8,676 nt of DNA from Armatimonadota bacterium (GTDB lineage Bacteria > Armatimonadota > Armatimonadia > Armatimonadales > Armatimonadaceae), in NCBI GenBank assembly GCA_014379275.1, contig JACMMA010000141.1:1-8676 (forward strand). The letters are read 5' to 3'. Positions 1-6,471 of this stretch are shown here, one piece after another; within the stretch, counting starts at the first letter, position 1; each line of letters starts with the position of its first letter. The position numbers were made by a program, and so were the translations under genes. A model generated the notes under the pieces. The model was not told the origin of the DNA. It did not search any database and worked only from the letters and a program-made list of their open reading frames with translations.

Positions 1-66
1 CGCCGGAAGGGCGGAGAGCGCGATGGCGGCGAATGCCGCGCTCGCAATCAGCGAGTTTTTCTTCAT
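1..66 (-). CDS. N-terminal fragment of an exported protein (signal peptide only)
   Basis: Only the first 22 codons are in the window; the gene runs off the left edge. The ATG at 66-64 is preceded by GGAGG (minus strand, bases 78-74) at a 7-base spacing, an excellent ribosome binding site that fixes the start. The visible residues begin MKKNSLIAS and continue as an Ala/Leu/Ile-rich hydrophobic stretch ending ALPA. This is a textbook Sec signal peptide: a basic n-region of two lysines, then a hydrophobic core. A signal peptidase I site would lie at or just past the edge. The mature protein is not visible, so no function can be given. It is transcribed away from the long non-coding gap to its right, which must hold its promoter and leader. 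Confidence 0.8.
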   Translation of the reverse strand, partial: MKKNSLIASAAFAAIALSALPA

Positions 67-101
67 TCTGTTTCCTCCAAAGGTTTAGCAAACGAGCAAT
101 C

Positions 102-143
102 TTGGTACTTTACGTACCAAAGTCGCCAGCCGAATAAATCGGC
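102..143 (-). promoter_or_regulatory. Two adjacent perfect hairpins upstream of the exported-protein gene
   Basis: Bases 102-108 (TTGGTAC) and 114-120 (GTACCAA) are a perfect 7-bp inverted repeat around a 5-base loop. Bases 129-133 (GCCGA) and 139-143 (TCGGC) form a second perfect 5-bp inverted repeat, also with a 5-base loop. Both lie between the ribosome binding site of the minus-strand exported-protein gene (bases 74-78) and the AT-richer gap. They could be operators in DNA or stem-loops in the 5' leader RNA. I could not match them to a known riboswitch, and no convincing promoter separates them from the gene, so whether they are transcribed is unknown. Confidence 0.4.
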
Positions 144-792
144 AGATCTCGTTACGCCTGGTGAATGAAAGAAAAATCGTACTGGGATTAGTTACGAACT
201 ACCGCCATGTTCGAAACAAACAGAGAATAAAGGATCGTGTTCGACCGGGGGTGTTTCGGGAGCGGATTCTTAATACGAACCGCGTGGGAATGCGACGTCC
301 TGCGAAGTATCCATGTTGCCTTCACCGTTGTTCGCTTTCCTGAGCGTTCCGCGCTTTCGAAGTTACGCATCGTCCACACAACACCAGCGTTACACTTACT
401 ATATTGTCTGCTTCTTGTCGAATCATGGAAAGGACCGTGACCAAACCAAAAGCGATTTCCCCTACCTACACAGCAAGCGCACCGAAACGTTGTGATGTTC
501 TCTTTCATTCGCCGATACCGAAAAAATCAACTCGTCTTTTCGTACTACGGACACACAAACCACGCTACGAAGGCGTTTACACCGACCGAAACGAAGCGTT
601 CCACATATTAATGTTTCGTGTCACGCATCGGACGGGTATTACCCTTATCGTTTTCGAATCAAACATGCTAAACGAATTAGTTCATGCATTATTTGACTGA
701 AGTGAGAGCATATTAATCCTTTCACTTCATGGCTTGTGACACAACCTTTTCCAGAAAGTTTCATTTCGCACAAAAAAGAGAGGTAATCGATG
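121..792. other. Long non-coding gap of low GC
   Basis: About 670 bases separate the exported-protein start from the next gene. Open frames here are short, overlap each other on both strands, and give Arg/Cys/His-rich translations of no family I recognise, so I regard none as a gene. Base composition changes along the stretch: hand counts give about 60% GC near 241-300 but only about 32-43% across 601-780, below the flanking genes. The gap contains the two hairpins at 102-143, a short palindrome GGGTA-T-TACCC at 634-644, and the dyads at 698-744. I see no tRNA, rRNA, CRISPR repeat, transposase fragment or clear rho-independent terminator. A small regulatory RNA or a decayed gene is possible but cannot be shown. 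Confidence 0.55.
698..744. repeat. Pair of inverted repeats in AT-rich DNA
   Basis: TGAAGTGA (698-705) and TCACTTCA (722-729) are a perfect 8-bp inverted repeat separated by 16 AT-rich bases. Four bases further on, TTGTG-A-CACAA (734-744) is an 11-base odd palindrome. The pair sits about 50 bases past the stop codon of the 118-residue minus-strand gene. The loop is long and no run of T follows the 8-bp stem on either strand, so a rho-independent terminator is a poor fit. A protein-binding operator or a processed RNA structure would fit equally well. Confidence 0.4.
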
Positions 793-1149
793 TCACGGGT
801 TGGAACCGTTGTGGGTGTAAGGGAATGTATAGCGGGCTTCGCCGGTGAAGAGAAAGTTACGACGCGCGGCAAGAAACTTCAGGCTACCGAAGAATGCGGT
901 AAGCCAGTACTCGACGACTTCCGAATCAAGAATGCCCCCCTCGGCGTCGGAAATAGAAAGCTCATAGCCCCAGATATTGGTGCGAGGGTCGGCATCCAGT
1001 GTGAAATCCAAAATGATCGTTCCGACGCGGCGTTTGTACCGCTCCTTGTCAACGAAGCCGAACGGTTGCAGGGCGGCGAGGGTGAGCGGTTCATTGCGTG
1101 CGAGCGTCCACATTTCTTGCACGATCCGTCGGTCGGTGTCTTCAGCCAT
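793..1149 (-). CDS. Small hypothetical soluble protein, 118 residues
   Basis: I do not recognise the family. The protein begins MAEDTDRRIVQEMW and ends HNGSNP. It has no signal peptide or membrane segment. Its middle (about residues 40-80) alternates hydrophobic and polar residues as beta strands do, and it carries several Trp, Tyr and Phe, so a compact alpha/beta fold is likely. The coding strand was decided as follows. This frame avoids ATA, AGA, AGG, CTA and TTA codons and has G/C at about two thirds of third positions, whereas the opposite frame uses several rare codons. A sigma70-like promoter also points this way (1205-1234). The ribosome site is only fair: AGGAAAGGA at 1172-1164, 14 bases from the ATG. 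The gene is divergent from the phosphatase-like lipoprotein, but no functional link is evident. Confidence 0.65.
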   Translation of the reverse strand: MAEDTDRRIVQEMWTLARNEPLTLAALQPFGFVDKERYKRRVGTIILDFTLDADPRTNIWGYELSISDAEGGILDSEVVEYWLTAFFGSLKFLAARRNFLFTGEARYTFPYTHNGSNP

Positions 1150-1204
1150 GAGCGTTCGAGAGGTCCTTTCCTGTTCTCTTTAATCCAGCGTTTGGATTCG
1201 TGAT

Positions 1205-1234
1205 ATTCTACACGCGGAACCGGTTTTACGACAA
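1205..1234 (-). promoter_or_regulatory. Sigma70-like promoter for the 118-residue gene
   Basis: Reading the minus strand, TTGTCG (1234-1229) matches the -35 consensus at 4 of 6 positions and TAGAAT (1210-1205) matches the -10 consensus at 5 of 6, with an 18-base spacer. Transcription would begin near 1198 and give a leader of about 50 bases before the ATG at 1149. The -35 box ends on the first base of the divergent lipoprotein gene's start codon, so RNA polymerase here and initiation on the plus strand compete for the same DNA. No comparable promoter for the plus-strand gene stands out in the 84-bp spacer. Confidence 0.5.
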
Positions 1235-1249
1235 TGGCTTTACGACAAT
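1225..1249 (+). repeat. 11-bp direct repeat spanning the lipoprotein start codon
   Basis: TTTACGACAAT occurs at 1225-1235 and again at 1239-1249, a period of 14 bases with GGC between the copies. The first copy contains the first two bases of the ATG at 1234, the second lies in codons 2-6, and the first also contains the -35 box of the opposing promoter. It could be a two-site operator that controls both divergent genes, a local duplication, or chance. Confidence 0.45.
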
Positions 1250-2754
1250 TCTTATATTTGTGTCCCCTCCTGATGGCGTTTGCGGCTACCGGCTGTTCCG
1301 ACCCGACAAAATCCACCAATCGGCGAAAGCCGGTCGTCTTTCCGAGCAGCGGAAAGAAATCTATCACGAAAATCGCCGCGCTCGAAAAGGTAGTGTCGCC
1401 ACCGGGGACGTTCTTCACCACGCCGTATTTGCAACTCGGCACGAACGCTACGGACCCCGGGACGCTCTCTGTTGTGTGGCATACCGCGGCGGCTTCCGCC
1501 GTTTCACTACCGCGATGGGTTGTCGAGACCCGCTCCCCGGCGGGGAGTGGCGGATGGAAGAAACAAGTCGCCCCGATCCGATCCAACCGGGTCGCTGTCG
1601 GTTCCGTGAAGCCTCACGTCGTTTACACCGCAGCGGTGAACGGATTAGTTCCCGGGGAGCCGTTCGATTATCGTGTCCTCAAAAGTGACACCCCGGTGTT
1701 CGCGGCGAGAGCGAATCGAGCCCGTCCCTCCGCAAGTCAGGACTATCGGATGGTCCTCTTCGGCGACTGCGCGGAGGACACTGCGTGGCAGAAAAAAATC
1801 GCGTACCAAACGTCGCTCCTCAAACCGGACGCCGTTCTGCTAACGGGCGACATCGTGTATCCGCACGGACGCGCCTCGGAATACCGCGCGAACTACTTTC
1901 CCGTTTACGGTGCAGAGAAGGCGGACCCGGAGCGCGGTGCACCGCTGCTGGCTTCCACCCTGTTTATCGGCGTCAGCGGTAACCACGACCTCGCCTATTC
2001 CAGTCTTTCAAAGTACCCGGACGGTATGGCTTACTATTATTACTGGAAACAGCCGCTCAACGGGTGGGGTGGGGATGTGAGTGCGGAGCGTCCGCCGATC
2101 AGCGGCGACAGAACTGCCTTCGAGAAAGCCGCGGGGGAGTCATTCCCTGTCGGCGGGAATTTCACCTTCGATTACGGCAACACCCATTTTGTCGCCATCG
2201 ATGCGAATTATTACATGAACTGGCAAAGCCCGAAAATGGTGGCGGGATTGCGGAAAGCCGTCACCGAAAACCCGTCGGCTACCTGGCGCTTCGTCGTCCT
2301 ACATGTCCCCCCGTTTCACTCCTCGGCGGTTCATCAGAATGAGCAGTGGATGCGCCGTCTCGCTCCGCTGTTTGAAGAAACTGGCGTGGACGTGGTCTGG
2401 AGCGGGCATGTTCATAACTATCAGCGGTCGCGCCCCTTACACTTCTTGCCTTCCGAGACAAAGACGAGCGACGGCAAGGTCGACGGGACATTCGCGCTGG
2501 ACACCGTTTTTGACGGAGTCGGTGTCACAAAACCGGACGGAGTCCTTTATGTTGTAACCGGGGCGGGCGGCGCGGCGTTATACAGTAAGCCTCTCACTTC
2601 GAATGCGGATTCGCCAGAGGCGGAACCGTTTACGGCGAAATACGATGCGACTGTTCATTCGCTGACCGAACTTACTGTTCGTGGCAAAACGCTTTCTGTC
2701 CGACAGGTGGACGAGAACGGCAAGGAAGTGGACCGCTGGTCGGTGACTAAATAG
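1234..2754 (+). CDS. Purple-acid-phosphatase-like metallophosphoesterase lipoprotein
   Basis: This 506-residue protein carries the five metal-binding blocks of the purple acid phosphatase/calcineurin-like fold, in order: GDC at 177-179, GDIVY at 205-209, GNHD at 249-252, LHVPP with His357, and GHVH at 391-394 followed by NYQR. Tyr209 in the GDxxY block is the tyrosinate Fe(III) ligand of true purple acid phosphatases. Residues about 60-160 look like the beta-sandwich (fibronectin-III-like) domain that precedes the catalytic domain in this family. The N-terminus has Arg4, a hydrophobic core and a lipobox A-T-G-C with Cys21, so a secreted, membrane-anchored lipoprotein is expected; Ser at +2 gives no inner-membrane retention signal. 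It probably hydrolyses phosphate esters outside the cytoplasm; the substrate is unknown. Tyr267-270 form an unusual four-tyrosine run. No clear Shine-Dalgarno precedes the ATG at 1234. Met14 is a weaker alternative because it would destroy the signal sequence. It converges on the GT operon with a 41-bp gap (2755-2795) in which I see no terminator hairpin. Confidence 0.88.
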   Translation: MALRQFLYLCPLLMAFAATGCSDPTKSTNRRKPVVFPSSGKKSITKIAALEKVVSPPGTFFTTPYLQLGTNATDPGTLSVVWHTAAASAVSLPRWVVETRSPAGSGGWKKQVAPIRSNRVAVGSVKPHVVYTAAVNGLVPGEPFDYRVLKSDTPVFAARANRARPSASQDYRMVLFGDCAEDTAWQKKIAYQTSLLKPDAVLLTGDIVYPHGRASEYRANYFPVYGAEKADPERGAPLLASTLFIGVSGNHDLAYSSLSKYPDGMAYYYYWKQPLNGWGGDVSAERPPISGDRTAFEKAAGESFPVGGNFTFDYGNTHFVAIDANYYMNWQSPKMVAGLRKAVTENPSATWRFVVLHVPPFHSSAVHQNEQWMRRLAPLFEETGVDVVWSGHVHNYQRSRPLHFLPSETKTSDGKVDGTFALDTVFDGVGVTKPDGVLYVVTGAGGAALYSKPLTSNADSPEAEPFTAKYDATVHSLTELTVRGKTLSVRQVDENGKEVDRWSVTK

Positions 2755-2795
2755 GGGCGGATGTACGGGGGGTAGCGTTGATTATGGGATGGATG

Positions 2796-4403
2796 CTAAT
2801 TTGATCCGTTTGGGGTTGGTGGAGGTTCCTCTCGCCTTCCCGATGGGAAGTGTAGCAAGATCCGTAGAGAAATAATCGTGATGCCCATGAGGGTCAGCAG
2901 AGAGGTGCCACCCACGAATTTTGCCAGCGCGGACGAGTGCTGTAGCAGGCGAAACGTCCATAAATCAGGGAAATTCCTTCCGGTGTTCCGTATCGCATCC
3001 TCGCTGACGATCGCGGGAGCGGGAAGTGGTTCACCGTACACCGCACCGCGATACAGGGCTTCCCACACCGCCATCTGCTGGTCCGGGTAGAGAATATCCG
3101 GCCTCACTATCTGCGGATATTGCATGGAATTAACGAGATCCCAGTTGACCGTCACCGGGGCTAGGCAAACCAGGAAAGAAATGCTCACTAGCGCGCCGAA
3201 AGCGCACCGGCGCGTCCGCCCGCGAGTCTGCCACCCGTCGAGTTCTGCTAACGCCGTGAGAGCAGCACCCAGATAAAATATCGGCAACACGGGAACGAGA
3301 TACCGCTGCCCCCAGGAAACATCGTTCCAAAATGAAAGCCGCGCAAGGAAGACCACGTAGAGTAAAGCCCCGGGCAAGAAAACGGCAGTGAGGAGACGCA
3401 ACTCTCGGGGAGATTCGCGCCAGACAGACGGCAACGCAAACCAGAGCAGTAGGCTCGGCGAGAATGTAAGCAGCCCCCGGTTCGGCGAGAAAAGTAGCGC
3501 GTATGCACCGAACACCAGGTCGTTATGCATCGCGGAGGAAAGAGTATGTCCGCGCGTCGCGCCGGTCCGCAGTAGATTACCCGTCCGCACGTAATTGTAG
3601 TAAGCACTCCCGAGAACACTGATGAATATCGGGAGGAGCGTCAGGAAGGCGATATTCAGCGCGACAGACCGGGGCAGTGGCTTGAATAAAGCGAGGAGAA
3701 GACCGACGATACCGATCAACAAAAAAGGTGCAAGGGAAACGCGGAACGCCAGAGCCAGACCCGTTGCCACACCGAGCGAAACGGCACTTTGTCGGATCGC
3801 CGCGGCGCGAGGCAAGGTACCATGCGAAAAGGAATACAGCGCGAGGCGACCCGCATAAAATAGCACCGCGCAAACACAGACACAACCCGGCAAAACATCA
3901 CGAGCGGTTTTCGTGTAGGGCCAAAACATCGTGCCTACTCCGAAAAGAAGGCTCACAAGGAACGCGACCCGAACGGGGTAAAAGAGTGCGAACAAGCGGT
4001 AAAGAAAAAAAGGCCCTAGTGCCCCGATCAGGCAGTAGGTGAATGAAACACACAGGCGAGCCGATAAAGGCGGGAGATCCAACAGTCGTTGAACCGGGGC
4101 AGGGGAAATAGCAGAACCTATAGCGGCGGCGGGGAACATCGTGCCGATAGCGCCGATGTCATGAATCTCATAATAAATGCCGCTCGGGCTTCGTAGCCAG
4201 TTGAGGCTGAGCCAGATGTGTGGTGCGATTCGGGCCGACGTGCTGACCCTGCCGGTGTTACGGAGCAGCAGCGATGCCTGAAGTTGGCCGACAGCATCAA
4301 AGCTAGACATTCTTCCACTCCCGGTCAAAAGATACAGCGCGGCGTAGAAGACCAATACCCATACGGCGGGGCGCGTAAATCGAGACCGAAGGGCAAGAAT
4401 CAT
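2796..4403 (-). CDS. Polytopic GT-C (family 39-like) membrane glycosyltransferase
   Basis: This 535-residue protein has about eleven predicted membrane helices, roughly at residues 12-28, 115-137, 145-161, 170-190, 207-238, 250-270, 300-325, 335-355, 370-388, 400-418 and 495-517. It resembles bacterial GT-C proteins annotated as family 39 or ArnT/PMT-like. A long first loop follows helix 1 and contains Asp36, where GT-C enzymes keep their catalytic acid. A GIYYEIHDIG segment follows at 75-84, then SPNRGLLTFSP at 306-316 and RYLVPVLPIF at 367-376. Such enzymes take a sugar from a polyprenyl-phosphate carrier on the outer side of the inner membrane; donor and acceptor are not predictable here. 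The C-terminus is a charged, Pro-rich cytoplasmic tail. The ATG overlaps the previous stop as ATGA, with GAGGA at 4417-4413, 9 bases upstream, inside the preceding gene. It is last in the four-gene operon. I am sure of the membrane class, less sure of transferase activity. Confidence 0.75.
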   Translation of the reverse strand: MILALRSRFTRPAVWVLVFYAALYLLTGSGRMSSFDAVGQLQASLLLRNTGRVSTSARIAPHIWLSLNWLRSPSGIYYEIHDIGAIGTMFPAAAIGSAISPAPVQRLLDLPPLSARLCVSFTYCLIGALGPFFLYRLFALFYPVRVAFLVSLLFGVGTMFWPYTKTARDVLPGCVCVCAVLFYAGRLALYSFSHGTLPRAAAIRQSAVSLGVATGLALAFRVSLAPFLLIGIVGLLLALFKPLPRSVALNIAFLTLLPIFISVLGSAYYNYVRTGNLLRTGATRGHTLSSAMHNDLVFGAYALLFSPNRGLLTFSPSLLLWFALPSVWRESPRELRLLTAVFLPGALLYVVFLARLSFWNDVSWGQRYLVPVLPIFYLGAALTALAELDGWQTRGRTRRCAFGALVSISFLVCLAPVTVNWDLVNSMQYPQIVRPDILYPDQQMAVWEALYRGAVYGEPLPAPAIVSEDAIRNTGRNFPDLWTFRLLQHSSALAKFVGGTSLLTLMGITIISLRILLHFPSGRREEPPPTPNGSN

Positions 4404-5473
4404 CTACGCAAATCCTCAGCGGATAGGGCAAGAGCGGCTTCCGGTTTTCGTCTCGCAATCCGCCTCCGTGGAAAGACGCCCGACCTGTAAAGGAGGCTCA
4501 CCGCGAGGAAGGTCGCGGTTCCGTAAAGGAGGTAGAGAGTGTGCAGGAATGCGGCAACGATTATCAGAGCAAATCCGCCTCGCTTTCCGAAAAAGCGGAA
4601 CAAACTGGCGTTGGCGGTGACAACGAGAACGATGCCGATCGGAATCAGAAGCAGGAGATAGGGCGAAACAAGAACCAGTGCTGCGAACGGCGCTGCGGCG
4701 ACAAGGAGTGCAGCGAACGCGGAGAGGCGGCTACGCAAGCCGAGATTAAGGTCGTTCGGAAGGCCATTCCCTTCTTCCAACAACAATACCGTCCATGGCA
4801 CGGCGCGGGCAAAAATATCGGTTCGGATCAGATTACCAAGGGACCACCGCTTCCAATGTGTCCCCTGTATTTCCGGCACGAGGCGGATGGCGTGTCCCAG
4901 GCGGCGTAGACGCATTCCCAGTTCGATGTCCTCGACCGACGGGCGAGGGAATCGCGCAACGTCAAATCCACCAACCGCGAGAAATACATCTCGTCGCACC
5001 GCCCCGCATCCCGCCCAGAAAGTGCCCGCGTCCTTCTGGCCGTGCTGGTGTACATGATGATGCAGGAGATTTTTGTAGCGCGACGGGAGACCGGGCGCGG
5101 GCGGCGCGTCGTCATACGAACCGAATAGGGCCGCTATCTCCGGTTCCGTGGCGAACGATTCTCGCACTCGCCGCACCGCGTCCCGGTGGAGTGCGACATC
5201 CGAGTCAACGAACAAAAGAATGTCACCGATCGCGACGCGGGCGGCACGATTCCGGGCATCCCCGGGGCCGCCAGGCTGGTCTGAAACCGCGGTCATAATC
5301 TGCAAGCGGTCGGTACCGAACATCGCCGCGACTTGCATTCCGTCATCCGTTGAGCAATCGTCCACTACAAGGATTTGTTCCGGGGTCTGCTCCGCATTCA
5401 TCAAGGCTTCCAGACACGCACGCAATGTTTTCTCGGCGTTGTAGACCGGCACAATGACTGTTATCGTGCTCAT
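4400..5473 (-). CDS. GT2 glycosyltransferase with C-terminal membrane segments
   Basis: This 357-residue protein has a GT-A domain at about residues 1-235. It shows ITVIVPVYNAEKTL at the start, VVDDCSTDDG (36-45) at the nucleotide-sugar pocket, GDARNRA (71-77), and a metal-binding DSD at 90-92. TFWAGCGAVRR (151-161) and GGFD (168-171) follow, then Glu181-Asp182 as the likely catalytic base motif. After a linker come hydrophobic segments at about 250-290 and 300-327, so it sits on the inner membrane with the catalytic domain in the cytoplasm. The longest open frame reaches 5638, but its first 55 residues are not GT-like and lie inside the upstream gene. The ATG at 5473 instead begins right at the first beta strand, overlaps the upstream TGA by 4 bases, and has AGGAG at 5489-5485. 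It may make a lipid-linked sugar or extend a lipid-linked glycan; the sugar is unknown. Confidence 0.88.
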   Translation of the reverse strand: MSTITVIVPVYNAEKTLRACLEALMNAEQTPEQILVVDDCSTDDGMQVAAMFGTDRLQIMTAVSDQPGGPGDARNRAARVAIGDILLFVDSDVALHRDAVRRVRESFATEPEIAALFGSYDDAPPAPGLPSRYKNLLHHHVHQHGQKDAGTFWAGCGAVRRDVFLAVGGFDVARFPRPSVEDIELGMRLRRLGHAIRLVPEIQGTHWKRWSLGNLIRTDIFARAVPWTVLLLEEGNGLPNDLNLGLRSRLSAFAALLVAAAPFAALVLVSPYLLLLIPIGIVLVVTANASLFRFFGKRGGFALIIVAAFLHTLYLLYGTATFLAVSLLYRSGVFPRRRIARRKPEAALALSAEDLRR

Positions 5474-6471
5474 GGGACGTTTTGCTCCTGTGTCCGTTGA
5501 TGCACGACTCGCGCTCGTTGCCAGCGACGTTTCTCCCCAAAGTAACCTGTGGCATTTGCGAACTGCGAAAGAAATAGCAACGCCGACAATACGAATGGTG
5601 AATGTCCTCTCTGCGCGGATCGTAAATGGAAAGGGCATAGCAATAACTCACTATAAAAGCGCACTGGGGCGATCCGCACCGGCTGAGAGGGGAGATCCGA
5701 TTCTCGCGTCGTATGGTGATGGTAGTGAAATGCGCCGCGCCCGTAATTATGATGCTGACGGTAAAACTTGCCCAAACTCATGCCGTGGAAATGTCCGATA
5801 ACAGCGTCGGCAATATAGGTCATTTTCCTACCCGCCGCGAGCCAGCGGCGACACATATCCCTATCTTCGGCGGCGGCAAGCGGAAAGCCGATGTCAAACC
5901 CGCCCAGATCACGCAAAGCCGTCGCGAGGAATGCGATGTTGTTCGAAGCGAAGAAGGTCGCCCCTCTATTGGTCCCAGGGTTATTCCAGCACCGATAAAG
6001 ATAATCCATGAGAACCTGACTCGCGGCCGCGCACGGGTCATTTTTCAAAAGATTTATGGTACGCCCCCCGAGCATATCCTGCGGATTAGTTGCGAACCCT
6101 TGTGCGAACGCCGTCAGCCAGCCTGGGTCTGGCGCACAGTCATCATCGGTAAAGGCGATGAATTCCCCGGTCGCTTCACGCAGTCCGTGGTTCCGAGCCG
6201 TCGCTGGTCCGGCATTTTTTTGTGTCAATAAGCGGAAGCAAAGACCGGGATGAGATTCCTGATGACGACTGACCGCACGGACGATTTGCTCGTTCGCCGG
6301 GGCGGGCGAACCGTCGTCTACAATGATAATTTCGTACCGATCTTTGGGATACGCTAGCGCACTGAGTGCCTGCAAACAGTGGGACAGTTGTTCGGGGCGG
6401 TTGTATGTCGGCACGACCACGCTGAAGTGCGCGATCGCTGGGGGCGTGATCCGGGAGCTATCGTCGTCCAA
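5470..6471 (-). CDS. GT2 family glycosyltransferase
   Basis: This 333-residue protein is a family 2 glycosyltransferase of the GT-A fold. Visible motifs, in order, are VVVPTYNRPEQL (18-29), IVDDGSP (50-56), NAGPATARNHG (86-96), and the metal-binding TDDDCAPDPGWL (108-119). ASNNIAF (175-181), GGFD (190-193) and AAEDRDMCRRW (200-210, with Glu202-Asp203 as catalytic base) follow. Then come QHHNYGRGAFHYHHH at 239-253 and a hydrophobic stretch at about 272-310 that may rest on the membrane. It should transfer a sugar from a nucleotide donor to a growing glycan; donor and acceptor are unknown. The start is TTG at 6471. An in-frame TAG lies only two codons upstream (6477-6475), so no earlier start exists, and the next plausible one would cut into the first beta strand. 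It overlaps the upstream fusion gene by 14 bases and the downstream GT2 by 4. Confidence 0.88.
   Translation of the reverse strand: MDDDSSRITPPAIAHFSVVVPTYNRPEQLSHCLQALSALAYPKDRYEIIIVDDGSPAPANEQIVRAVSRHQESHPGLCFRLLTQKNAGPATARNHGLREATGEFIAFTDDDCAPDPGWLTAFAQGFATNPQDMLGGRTINLLKNDPCAAASQVLMDYLYRCWNNPGTNRGATFFASNNIAFLATALRDLGGFDIGFPLAAAEDRDMCRRWLAAGRKMTYIADAVIGHFHGMSLGKFYRQHHNYGRGAFHYHHHTTRESDLPSQPVRIAPVRFYSELLLCPFHLRSAQRGHSPFVLSALLFLSQFANATGYFGEKRRWQRARVVHQRTQEQNVP
5485..5489 (-). promoter_or_regulatory. Ribosome binding site fixing the membrane-GT2 start
   Basis: AGGAG on the minus strand lies 11 bases before the ATG at 5473, within the last codons of the upstream GT2 gene. Together with the ATGA overlap it selects this internal ATG over the longer open frame that reaches 5638. 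Confidence 0.7.

Noticed and set aside
100..145. Possible riboswitch (cyclic-di-GMP-I type) in the leader, from a faint likeness around the 7-bp hairpin
   Set aside because: The conserved core sequence, the GAAA tetraloop and the receptor are absent; only general stem-loop character remains.
188..508. Minus-strand frame of 106 codons in the gap
   Set aside because: Composition is rich in Cys, Arg and Trp with no domain pattern or ribosome site, and equally long frames overlap it on the other strand.
481..592. Repeated ACCGAAACG at 481-489 and 584-592, considered as a repeat element
   Set aside because: There are only two short copies with no regular spacing or conserved flanks, compatible with chance in this composition; not a CRISPR or iteron array.
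790..1203. Plus-strand open frame of 137 codons with a good Shine-Dalgarno-like GAGAGG 6 bases before its ATG
   Set aside because: It is the exact-phase antisense of the 118-residue minus-strand gene. It uses rare codons (AGA, AGG, ATA) that the minus frame avoids, its translation looks like antisense of a coding strand, and the promoter at 1205-1234 points the other way. Its ribosome site keeps some doubt.
879..1586. Long minus-strand frame of 235 codons
   Set aside because: It runs antisense to the phosphatase-like lipoprotein and out of frame with the 118-residue gene. The Pro/Arg/Ser-rich translation is typical of a shadow frame.
2755..2795. Bidirectional terminator between the two converging genes
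   Set aside because: The 41 bases contain only G-runs and a weak 4-bp stem reaching into the GT-C gene end. There is no hairpin followed by a T-run on either strand.
5474..5638. 55-codon N-terminal extension of the membrane GT2
   Set aside because: It lies inside the upstream GT2 gene in another frame and does not resemble GT2 sequence. The internal ATG at 5473 has AGGAG, the ATGA overlap, and begins at the first conserved strand.
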